From Pelargonium nanum (lineage: Eukaryota; Streptophyta; Magnoliopsida; Geraniales; Geraniaceae): 39,298 bases of DNA. Shown one piece after another: positions 1 through 11,300 of this stretch (position 1 is its first letter; each line of letters opens with the position of its first letter). Under the pieces are notes generated by a model. That model was not told where the DNA came from. It did not search any database and saw only the letters and a program-made list of their open reading frames with translations. Where the stretch lies: contig JAYMTF010000339.1 in NCBI GenBank assembly GCA_036897485.1, positions 1-39,298 on the forward strand, read 5' to 3'. Made by a program: the position numbers and the translations under genes.

Positions 1-124
1 CTCATGCGAGAGACACGACCGCTCCGATACGAGCCGCAGCCACCAAGCCGCTAAGGAGCTGCAGCCACCAAGGAGCCGGCAGCCGCAGACCTAGAGAGAA
101 AACTTTCATTTTTCATATCAATAA
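1..124. other. GC-rich patch with a poly(A)-type signal at the left edge
   Basis: The first ~100 bases are clearly richer in G and C than the AT-rich DNA that follows. They contain an imperfect direct repeat: a 12-base unit beginning GCAGCC occurs at 36-47 and again at 61-72. A canonical AATAAA lies at 119-124. This could be the 3' end of a gene or transposon cut off by the window edge, read on the plus strand. All three plus frames close within this patch or shortly after it, and none looks like a known protein, so I make no gene call. Confidence 0.3.
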
Positions 125-1062
125 AGTTTCCAATTTTTAAATTCGTTTTATTTAAATATCAGTATCCTTATTTTGTTACATAAATATTCATATAGTGCTA
201 AATTGGTGCTCAATTATAATTTCATTCAAATTTAGTTTCATAAGTTTGTTATGTGTCAGATTCATCTACATCTACACGCGTGATGACGTGATATTTTGGA
301 ACAAAATGCCAAAATGGATGTTAATTAAAGAGACGATTTTATAACAAAATTGGATAATAAGATAACTTGCATAAATATTGTAATAATGTACACAATATTT
401 GTAGTTATCTAAAACTATTTGTAACCCTGTTTCAGAAAAGAAAAGAAAAAAGCACTCTTTTGTAACTCTATTGTAATTTGTAATAAGTGAAATCGTTTTT
501 TGACATTGATTATGCTAAAATAAAAACTTAATATAACGTTTAGGTTTAAAACTATTGTTAAAATAACAGGTTGAAGAAACGTTCGTGTTACAAATAATTA
601 TTGTAGCAACACTCATAAGAATTTTATTCTTAATTTGGGTAGGAATTTTTTCCACTAGCTTAATGTTTTGAGATGGAAAACAATGAAGTAACTGTAATTT
701 GCGGACTATTGATACGTAATCAAAATTAGAGCCAACAATTTAAATATGAAATTTCCATCTAAACCAATTTCGAATCAAATTAGACAGAATCGAAAAAAAT
801 CTTTACATCGTACAAAGTAAAGTTCGATCCCGTGGCTTGAAAATCAAACAAATCTGAAGCTGCTTTAGTCTGAAATGGAGTTAGATTTTATGAAATTGGA
901 CCGAAACCGTCACTCTAACATTTTCACCGTACGTTTAGATTGGGCCTCGTGTCACGTTATCTAGCCAGCGTTGCAACCCATGGACTTGGTCAGTCTAGAT
1001 TTGATGTAGCTCTCCACTACAATCTGTATTGTATTGAAAACACGTCTACATTCCGATTCTCA
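125..1062. other. AT-rich intergenic DNA and 5' region of the MSRB gene
   Basis: No coding region is supported here. The reading frame of the MSRB exon stays open upstream of its ATG back to about 940, but without an in-frame ATG. A short out-of-frame uORF (ATG at 980, stop at 1007-1009) would count only if transcription begins upstream of it. No clear TATA box was seen. Confidence 0.5.
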
Positions 1063-3362
1063 ATGGGCTCTCACATTCTCAGGACCTCTTCTTCTCCTAT
1101 ATCATCTTCTTCCTCCAGACTCACCACCGCTCTCTTCGTCAACTCCACCTCTCTCCCTCACCCCTCTCCGCCGTCCTCTCGCCGCACAATCCATTTCAGA
1201 TCGTTTTCTCCGAAGCCCACCTTCGCTCCCGCAACTGGGTTTGCTGTTTCTCTGCCCCAGACCAGCCGCAGCTTCCGTCGCAGTGCTGTTGTAGCCATGG
1301 CCTCATCGGTTCCGAAATCGGAGGAGGAGTGGCGCGCAATTCTGTCCCCTGAGCAGTTCCGGATTCTGCGCCAAAAGGGCACAGAGTAAGTTTTTTTTTT
1401 TTTTTTTTAATTTGTTGTTAGTTGTTTCTGTTATTTGTGAGGGATAAAAGTTTCATTTTTTGAATAATTGGAGCCAAAGCAACGGTCAATTTTGATCCTC
1501 AATTGTTAGTAGTGTTTCGAATCCTAATTCGGCTAAAGGAAGATCCTTGTGTCTAGTTTCCAGAAAGAGGAGGTTGTTTTCAATATATAATTGAAGATTT
1601 ATTGTTGGGTGTTTAGGTCCTTGAACTGAAGTTTTGGTTTCCAGATAGAAGGTTTTAGATGAATTTTGGTCAACTAGGTGTCACGACTCACGACCCTTTT
1701 GTGTTTTTTAGTTGCTTAAATGTTTCGATTTTATATCCGAATTATGCTCATTGGAGTTCAATTGCTTATCATTATGAACACTCTTCCAGGATATGTAAGC
1801 CATGTTCTTTGTTAACAGTCACTCTAATTCAGCTCCAGGGAATCTCAACTGACATCTTAAAACCAGTCACTCTAAGCCATGTTCTTTGGAATTAGTGGAT
1901 ACTTGTTTCAATGAAGAAAAATAGAAACATGTAATAACCCCTTTTGGTATCAGCGTAATGTATTGATTACCAAAGAAGGAGAATTCAAGTAGAGGATCTG
2001 AAAGAGTTTTTCCAAACGATTCATTTAGCCAATTCCAACATTGTGTGAGAAATGTCTTTGTGCTTATGGGTTCATGTATCGGTCATCACTTTCATGTAAA
2101 TATTAGTATTAACTTCAATAGCAATATTCTAGAGCCCGATACTATATATGTGCAAATGGAAAGTTAGGGACCAAGTACACTTGATTGTTGTGACTATTTG
2201 TTGGCTAGTCAATCCCCAATTTAATTCAGTTGCTACTATTGGGGTTTGGAGTGGTTATAGTCTATAGAGTTCGTGTAGTCTTTTTCCCAGCTTTTTATTG
2301 AGAAGTCAAGGGATTTGAAGAAAGTGTAATAGGGTTGATGTTCAGGACATACAAGACCATGGGATAATTTTAATGATGTTATAACAGAACAGTGTTTTGG
2401 CAAGTTTAGGTGGCTATCTGTCAAAAAACAAAGTTAAGGGGATATATCTGTTTTAAGTGGATAGTTCATGTGGGTTATCTGTAATTAACCCTAAGAATAA
2501 TGATGTGAATGCTTTAAAAGGTGTGTGATTTCATTACAAGCAGTAAGCACCACTTTGCCAATACCAAGAATGTTGTAGATATATAAATAATTACTCACTC
2601 CGTCCCAAAATTATCCTTTTGTAGGAAGTTAGTTATGCATGAATTGATAATAGGATCCTTATGTTAAGTTAGTATTTCTTAAATTTGTTATAACACATGA
2701 TCATGAAGGTACAACAGTAAATATAACACCATCTAATTTTGTTCGAATGTTAGACTTAATTGAGTGAAATGAACCTCAGATCCTTGTCAATGGTTTTAGT
2801 TTTTTCTTTTACTGTTTTCCGGTATTCAATCCTATCCCATTGAGCATCATACTTGATAGAATGATGAAACACAAATGGAACACGAAAGTTCATTGTTGAG
2901 TATTGTAATTATACATTGTGATAGATATGTGACATCGTTTTGGTGCTATATAGGTATCCGGGCACAGGAGAATACAACAAATGTTATGACGAGGGAATCT
3001 ACAACTGTGCAGGATGCGGGACTCCTCTGTACAAGTCCACTACCAAATTTGATTCGGGCTGTGGCTGGCCAGCTTTCTTCGAGGGTCTTCCAGGAGCCAT
3101 AAAACGCCATGTGAGCTTCTCCTTCCCTTCTTTTGCTTTTACAATGGTATTGGATATTTAGGGTAGGTATTCATTTTATTTAAGTAATTGACGAAATGTC
3201 TTGTTTTATCAGCCTGATCCGGATGGCAGGAGAATCGAAATTACATGTGCAGCATGTGGTGGTCATTTGGGTCATGTATTTAAAGGTGAAGGGTTCCCGA
3301 CACCCACGGATGAACGACATTGCGTCAACAGTGTGTCTCTCAAATTTACCCCTGCTAGTTGA
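1063..3362 (+). CDS. MSRB2: Plastid peptide methionine-R-sulfoxide reductase, 2-Cys MSRB2 type
   Basis: The enzyme reduces the R isomer of methionine sulfoxide in oxidised proteins, using thioredoxin-type electrons. Exons are 1063-1385, 2954-3110 and 3213-3362; the joined frame encodes 209 aa. The first ~75 residues are rich in Ser, Arg and Pro and poor in acidic residues, as in a chloroplast transit peptide. The catalytic domain follows: two zinc CxxC pairs at C126/C129 and C172/C175, the GCGWPAF segment at 143-149, and the catalytic cysteine C197 in RHCVNS. C144 sits at the resolving-cysteine position, which is Ser or Thr in 1-Cys members, so this resembles plant MSRB2 rather than MSRB1. 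The ATG at 1063 is the first in frame after 940. AATAAA at 3419-3424 fits the 3' end. KEA3 follows in the same orientation 1.3 kb downstream. The family call is firm; the paralogue number is inferred. Confidence 0.93.
2594..2625. repeat. Stowaway-like MITE terminus in MSRB intron 1
   Basis: Preceded by TA, the segment reads CTCACTCCGTCCCAAAATTA, which resembles the conserved end of Stowaway/Tc1-mariner MITEs. I could not find a matching inverted end in the rest of the intron, so it is either a decayed element or a chance match. MSRB intron 1 (1386-2953) otherwise shows no coding signal. Confidence 0.35.
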
Positions 3363-4003
3363 TCCATCTATGTGAATGTTTGAGCTTGTTGATTATGTCT
3401 GAAATTTGATGTTATCGAAATAAATGTTTATTGGATTGGAGAATGCTAAAGACTAATAGTTTTTGCTTACATGTTTGGCTCTTTCTTCGTGTTTCATATC
3501 CAAGAATTAGTTATAGTATAAATTTCCATGTTTATTCAACTTCCTCACCCATACATAGGAACTTATATGTTTCACGTACGAGACACTTAAAAGCACAAGA
3601 TTACTTTGGGTCCTCTGAACTATTCTAAACCCATTTTGTTAGAAACAGTGTTAGTTGTAGAGTGAAATGTTTGTTCTGGGAGGCAACCCCAATATCGTTA
3701 TCTTTTCTTCATTCGATCACTCTCAAACAACTTGAAACCCTCTCTTTTCTAAATCGTTACTGACCTTTCACCTATTCGAACTATCATTCACTTATTATAA
3801 AGAGGTGACATGTTGAAAAGTAATTTGGAGTGGTTATTTCACGAAGAGATGGAAGATAGGGTAAAACATGCAACAACACCCAAAAAACACCCAAAAAAAG
3901 TTATTGGGCCTTATCAAAATTGCCATGAAAAGTCCCAAACCGAATGGACCTTGGGACGTGAAGAGAAAATTACTTTAGGTTAGCTCATGGTTACATGTGT
4001 GAC

Positions 4004-4011
4004 TCACGTGA
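4004..4011. promoter_or_regulatory. G-box palindrome upstream of KEA3
   Basis: TCACGTGA is a perfect palindrome around CACGTG, about 640 bases before the KEA3 ATG. G-boxes are bound by bZIP and bHLH (including PIF) factors and are common in light-regulated plastid genes. Its function here is inference from sequence and position. Confidence 0.4.
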
Positions 4012-4625
4012 CATTACGAATGAATCGTTCTACATCGACACGCGTCTTGATAAAAAAAATAGTTTGAGATAGAGAGAAAAATATCTAACACGAAATTTTA
4101 TTTTAGTTTTAAATATAATATTATATAAAAACTATCATTTCATATCAAAACGTGTGTCTCGAGTTTTTAATTAAAATGAGTAAATAATATTATTGCCACA
4201 TGAATTCTCTCAACCAGTAAAAACCAGTAACTTGCGTGGAGAGATTAGCCGATTACTAGGATAGGACGAAACGACATCCATTCTTAAAAGATTACGTTAA
4301 AAAAAGAAAATCCAAAGACCTCCTTCCCTCCTCACAGTCACAGCGGTCTCATTACATCCACAAGCCCATCCTCATTTCTTCACAAACTGACCAAAATATA
4401 TCTTTCTCTCTTCCAGTTTCACAGGTGCTACAGCTTGAACGTGTGGCCACTTGTACTCCTCTAGTTTTCCCTCATTTTCTTGCATTCAACAATACGCCAA
4501 AGAAGAAGAAAAAAAAATCAACTTAGAGCTTATAAACCTCCATAATTTGATAGATAATATATTATTTTTCTTTGGGTATCAGTGTGTTAAATCTGTGGAT
4601 TCCAGAAATTCGGTGTTGTTGCTTA

Positions 4626-4634
4626 ATGAACTGA
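4626..4634 (+). promoter_or_regulatory. Minimal uORF before the KEA3 start
   Basis: ATG AAC TGA encodes a dipeptide and ends 11 bases before the presumed KEA3 ATG at 4646, in a different frame. If it lies in the mRNA, ribosomes terminating here could reinitiate at 4646 or be lost. It is the only ATG seen between about 4400 and the main start. Confidence 0.4.
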
Positions 4635-4645
4635 GCTTACCCACC

Positions 4646-7600
4646 ATGTTATTGGAGTCAATAACCTGTTATCATATTCCCAAGGTAATCTTCTTCACTA
4701 TCATTTCTTTGATTATCTGACATACTGTTCTGAGCTTTTAGTACTGATTGTAGAATTGTGGGTTTTTGGTTTAAGTTGGTATTAATGGGAGATTTTGAGT
4801 TTTACTCGCTTACCCAGAAAATGATAGCAAAAAAGTTGCCAACTTTACTGTTGTGTAACTTGAATTGAGCTTTCTTGATGCTAAATTGCATGTCTATGTG
4901 GGCTTTATGATGTTGGTTTTTTAAGAAGAAACATATCTCTGGATTGTCATGTGAGTCCTGCAGTTATGGACTTGGTGTTAGTGCAATCAGAGAAGTTTGG
5001 TGGAATATCTGAATTTACCATCGTTTGTGGCATTATTGGATTACTAAATATAGAGAAGACAAAATAATCTGGGAATTTGGGTAGACTATATTGAGCTGCT
5101 TTCACCCCAATTTTTTTCTTCTTTAAATGGATGTTAAAAAAACATGGCAAACTAAAAAGAATGGCAATTAAGTATACTAGATGACCATGTGAATACATAT
5201 AATGTTCTCTTTTATAAGTGGTAATAATGCTTGTAATGCTAAGGACTCACATTTTTCTTCTTTTTTGTTTGAGCTGCAGGAACATGGCATTGTCAAACAA
5301 GCCATTCCAATTAGGGCGTACTCTCATGTTAATTCACATTCCTGTGGCCGTTCTTTTAATATGGCATATTTGCATACCCAAAAGCACACTCGGAAAGTGG
5401 GTGTGCGGTTGTGCACCGTAAGTTGCAGGACGAGTCATTGCTCTTTGGGATCAGCTTGTGTTTTTGAAGGTGCAACTCTGTTTACTTCTTTGGTGCGTAG
5501 TTCAAGACAATACCATTCTTCCAATCCCAGACTAGTACGACGGAAAAGATTGCAGATATGTGCTTCACTTGATGTTGCCAGTGCTGTTGATGTCATCAAT
5601 GATTTAGGATTGGACACTTTGACATTTTTGATTGTGACAGTCATGGTTGTTCCTGCGTTCAAGATTGCTAGAGCTAGCCCTGTAAGGATAATATTTGTGC
5701 TTCAACTTTATATTCTTATCCTCCATCTTCTTCGTATCTGGAATTGTTTGATTCTTAGTATCAGTACAAATTATGGAGGCTTGATATATGGGTGTTATCA
5801 TTTCACTGCCTTATTTCCCAAATATTAATTTCCATGGGAGCCTCTTGCTCTGGGCTGCGCTTTATATTTCCCAAATGATAATTGTGGTATGCTATTTGTT
5901 TTCAGATACTCGGTTTCTTCTTTGCGGGTATTGTATTAAATCAGTTTGGCTTGATACGGAATCTTACAGATGTAAAAGTTCTGTCTGAATGGGGAATCCT
6001 TTTCTTGGTAAGTTCGATCACTTATGGTGCCATTCTTCTGCTATTGTTCTTTGATATGCTGTTCATCTCATGGGGATAAACTCTGTTTGTGAGAGTTTGG
6101 ATATTGCTGATTACTTAATACTGCTGATTGGCCTGATTCAAACAAACTAATGTATATTATTAAACAAATAAGGAGTTTGTCAGTTATTTCTTCTTTGCAT
6201 ACATTTTGGATGTTTATGTCTTAGAAATTATCTTTTAAGTTCTGTCGGAACATTGTAAAATGGTTTTGGACTTACATATTTTCCTTTCAGCTTTTTGAGA
6301 TGGGTTTAGAGCTTTCACTGGCACGTCTAAAAGCTCTTGCAAAATTTGCATTTGGCATGGGGTTAACTCAGGTATGTTGCTGATAAAAACTCAGATTCAC
6401 TTTTGAAAATCTAACCCCAATAGTTGGGCTAAAAACTTAGTTGTTGCGATATGCCTGACATGGAGTTGTTGCAACATTGTGGATACTGAGTTTCTTAGAT
6501 TTTTCTTGAGCTTATTTGTACATATTCAATATGTATGCATTTGGTTGCTATTATCATTGGTAAATTGCAGTTCAGGTTTGGTATTAGGGAAATCAAACAA
6601 AATTCAAGTCCAATTTAGGATCATTTTGGGGGAAGAGAGGGACACAATGATTTGCATGCCCAAACTAGGCCTAGTCTCGAAACCTAGCTTTCTACAGTGT
6701 GAAAAGAATGCATAGTTAGCGTCTGTATTTGGGACATACTTGTGACATATTTGTTGTTTGCCTTGTTGAAACCTATTATGGGCCTATAATTTGGATATGC
6801 TTCTAGGGTGGAATCTTTGCAAAGTTATCAGTACAAATATAAATTGTATTTTAAATCCTACTTCAAACTTATTATTGACATTATAAAATATTGGAAGTGA
6901 TTTTAGTTTCTAATGTCTATGTCTTAAATACAATAAGTAAATGGGTGGGATTGTGTGCCTTTAGCTTTTTATACCAAACTCAATTTAATGATTAGACATT
7001 TTATACTTTCTTGTTTACTCTTGTTAGGCTTCATGAAGTTAATTGCATCATTTAATATTGAATTAAGTATCTCTTGATTTTGGTTTTAATAGAAATTGTT
7101 CTAATACATGTGCTCTTTGATACTCAAGTTAGGTTTATAATTTTTATCTATTCGCAATAACTGCTGTCCGAAATGATAAAATGGTGACTTTTTAGACACT
7201 GAAGTTGCACTCTTCTCACCTTTCCCCCCTTCTGTTATAGGTTGTGTTATGTACTCTTGCTTTTACCGCATTTGAGCTTCCACCAAACGGGGCTATTGGA
7301 ACACAAATTTTGCAGTTTCTTTTTCACTCAAGGTCTGATCTGGTAAGAAACTCTAATTCCCGTGCATCATTGACTATACTGAATATGATCACCCTGATTT
7401 TATGTGATGTATGGTTGAATTGGGTATCAAACGAAATAGATTATTTACTTGTGATGTTTCCTGAATTATTATTGCCCCTTGACCATCATAGTCATACTCA
7501 TACACTTCAATTTTCCTTTTAAGGAAATGAAATGTACATATGCTCATCTCCCATTTTTTGTTATTGGTATTCTTTTTTTTTAAAATGAACCTTGTTATCT

Positions 7601-8251
7601 CTAAGTGTCAAATTCCCTGAAAAATTGACACAAAATCTTTCAGTGTGAAGTTCATATGTGAATTTGCATGTTTTTTGAGAAATAGTAACTGCTTGTTTAG
7701 TAACTTTACTGTCTAACTTTAAGGAGTGCCACATATGATTTAGGGGTGTCAGTTCATGTTTGCGGGTCGTGTTCAAAGTTTAGTACTCCTTCCGTCCCAA
7801 AATAATTGTAGTGCTGGATGCTTCATTTTGTAAGATATCTTTCTCTGGGTTAGTTTCTTGTCAATATTTTGTGCATAACTTAAGGTTTCCACATTTCTAT
7901 CAGTTCAGTCATTCGTGAAAAAAAGAAGAAAAAGATAAGTTAAGCTTTTAATTTGTAATTGCTGTGACCTGTAATAATTGTGTAAATATAACCATTTCAA
8001 AATTTTGTAGGCTTGATGAGCTTAAATGAATAAATGGAGTTTGCTTAGCATCAAACTTAGAATTGCTTTCCTTAACACAATATTGCTTTCTGGCTATCTG
8101 TTTCAAATGAATCTCAGGTGAATATCAGAAGCATTGATGAGGCTGTAGTAATTGGGGCTGCTCTTTCTTTGTCTTCTTCAGCCTTTGTTCTGCAGGTATC
8201 CATTTGTCCAGCACTAAAGAATTAAGAATGATTTGATAGATCAAGCGACTT

Positions 8252-8303
<52 letters not shown>

Positions 8304-11300
8304 ACACAGTACAAATGTTCCCTACTTAGTTTAAGAGATTTTTGTTTCATTGATCCGATATAGTTAATGGATATTTCTAGTGCTTACCAAACATAATAAA
8401 TAGCTCCTTGCAGAGAAAGGTGAACTTCCTACAAGATTTGGCTCGGCAACTCTGGGGATACTTCTTCTACAGGTTCCAGCTGATACTCATACTTCGTCTC
8501 TTTTGTTGTTAATATAATTAAGCCATTAATGATGTTATTCTATATCCTTTTACTTCCCTTTTGGATTTTGCTAGCATCGTTATGCAAAATAGACATCAAA
8601 GTAAGCTGTTATTAACATTTTTGGACTCCCAATGCTTGATACCTGCAGGACATTGCTGTGGTCCCTCTCTTAGTTATACTTCCGGTTCTAGAGAGCCAGG
8701 TATGCGAGAACTTTCCCTGTATTTCTTTATTAGTTTAATGAATGTCTGCCATATTATTTTAGAGAGATACAACTTGTTTTAAGTGCATAGAAATCATTCA
8801 TTAATCTGTTTTATTCTTTCTTTTACACTTATTGCAGAATATTGTAGAAGAAAGTATATGGCCAATGCTTGCTAAAGAAAGTTTGAAGGCTTTAGGTGGA
8901 CTTGGTCTTATCTCTTTTGGAGGAAAATTCCTCCTTAGACGAATTTTTGAGGTGCACGACATGTTTTTATTGGAAAAAGGGAATTGAAAAACAAAAGCAT
9001 AGCAAACAATAGAAAGCCCCATATATATATAATCTCTTTTGTTGAAAAGCTAAACTTAGTTTGTTGACAATCAGGTTGTTGCAGAAGCCAGGAGCTCAGA
9101 AGCTTTTGTTGCTCTCTGCCTTCTGACAGTAGCTGGGACTTCACTTCTCACCCAAAAGTTGGGCTTCAGCGATACGGTTTGATATCTCTGCTCATATAGT
9201 TTTGAATTGTTTGGATCGAAACTTCAAAGTTTCAAGTCCATGTAATTAAATCTGATTTGATGGTGCATGCAGCTTGGAGCTTTTCTTGCTGGAGCATTGT
9301 TAGCAGAAACAAATTTCCGGACACAGATTGAAGCTGATATAAGGCCATTTAGAGGCTTACTGCTTGGGCTATTTTTTGTAACTACAGGGACTTCCATTGA
9401 CACCGAGGTATGAGTATGTGTCTTTGTGTAGATTTATTAATCCGACAAGCAAATTAATATTAGGCACATGGCTGCTTGGATTTACTGATGAAACATTAAA
9501 TGAATATGAAATAAAAATGTCCTAAAATGGATTTACTGCAACTAAATTAAGGTTTGCTTGCTGAGACTGAGACATTTATGGTAGTAACTAGTATTGTGTT
9601 CCGCATAAGGTAAATGGTAAAGAGGGATTCATGTTGGAGATCAGCTGATTCAGATAAAAGTTGTATTTAGTTGGAGTACATTTTCTCCGAATGGCAATTG
9701 ACAAGGCCTTGTATTGATGTTACAAAATATATAGAAATAGTGCACTGGAATCAGATGAAAGGAAACAAAGTTGTGAAAGTCTTTATTATAATCTAAAACA
9801 CTTACTTTTTCCCCCTTCTATTGCTTCCTTGGAACAGGTGTGATCTCAAAGTATGTTCTATTAATGTGTGTGTGTGTGTGTGTATTGGAAACATGAAATT
9901 TTATGAGATATTTAGATCTCTGTTACTAAGAAAACTTATTTTCTGCATTGGACTTTTATACACCTAATACGTCATACACACGGTACTTTGCAGAAGCAGA
10001 AAGTCACATATAGTTATAGCCTGCATGTTCTTTCACTAAAGTATTTTTTTTCCCTAATGCAGCTCCTCATCCGAGAATGGCCAAATGTACTTTCGCTCTT
10101 GGGTGGTCTAATTGTCATCAAGACTCTGATTATAACGGCAATAGGTCCCCGTGTTGGATTGACTTTACAAGAAAGCGTAAGAATAGGATTGCTTCTATCC
10201 CAAGGAGGCGAGTTCGGATTCGTGGTTTTTTCTCTTGCAAACAGGTGAGCCTTAACATTTTGTATGCAGAGCCCTATTATCTAAACATTGCAGGCTTCCA
10301 TTTACTTATGAAATTGTCATCCCCCTCTTGGAAACAGGCTTGGAGTACTACCACTTGAGCTTAACAAGCTGCTTATAATAGTTGTTGTATTGTCAATGGC
10401 ATTAACCCCATTGCTGAACGATGTTGGAAGACGGGCTGCTGATTTTATTGATGAAAAGTTTGATTTTGATGTAAGTTCCTACTTTTATGTTTTCTCATGA
10501 AGTGTCACATCACATAACATTAGATAGGATGGAGCGGAGGAGAATAGAGTAGAAGATCCCATTGAGCTTTGCTAAAGGCTTTATGCAGCCGAGCGCAACT
10601 TTGTTTGAGAAATGGTTGGTTATTGTTATTTTTCTGAAGCTTGACATAGTAAATGACTGGAGGCATTTATCATGGGTTACTATAGAGTATGGACAATTTT
10701 AATATAACGACTCATTGGTTATATCTCGAATTCAAGAACTATATCAATTAAAAAAATTGGATGCCAAATGTTACTGCTCTTGTCAATTGTAGTAAAGCAA
10801 CAAATGAATTGTGCAAAAGAGTTAATTTATGAAATGTTTACGATAATTGAAGCTATTAGTCACTCGTATGCAGTTCCTTAATCTTTGGCCTTATTGTATG
10901 GCGCATTTCTTGCAAGCTTTTACTTCTTTCGGAAAATCTATATCCAGCTCATTATTTAAGTTTAGTTTAGCTGAAATGAAGTGTGGCATTTACTCAGAAA
11001 GCTCCTGCTATGACGAACTTTGATGCTACTGACCCAGTTGTCATCCTTGGATTTAATCAAATGAGTCAGGTACACCAAAATTTGTTCTGCAAGAAGAGGT
11101 TTATTTACTGAACTGCAGATCTATATTGACTTGACAATTGACATGCGTGCAGGTCCTTGCCAATTTCTTGTCCTCACCATTGGCTGCTGGAGTAGATGGG
11201 AATGTTACTGGGTGGCCTTACGTAGCTTTTGATCTCAACCCTTCTGTAGTAAAGGTTGGTGATATTTTCATTCATTTTTCTTTACAGTGCAAGAAGTGTT

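Larger units (their letters stand above)
3363..4645. other. MSRB 3' UTR, intergenic DNA and KEA3 promoter/5' UTR
   Basis: The MSRB 3' end with AATAAA lies at 3419-3424. AT-rich intergenic DNA follows. The pyrimidine-rich stretch from about 4320 is probably the start of the KEA3 transcript. No other gene is supported. Confidence 0.55.

Noticed and set aside
265..4050. Similar 21-base segments (CTACATC-ACACGCGT type) at 265-285 and 4030-4050 on both sides of MSRB
   Set aside because: The match is short, does not extend, and the context does not support a terminal repeat; probably coincidence or very old repeat debris.
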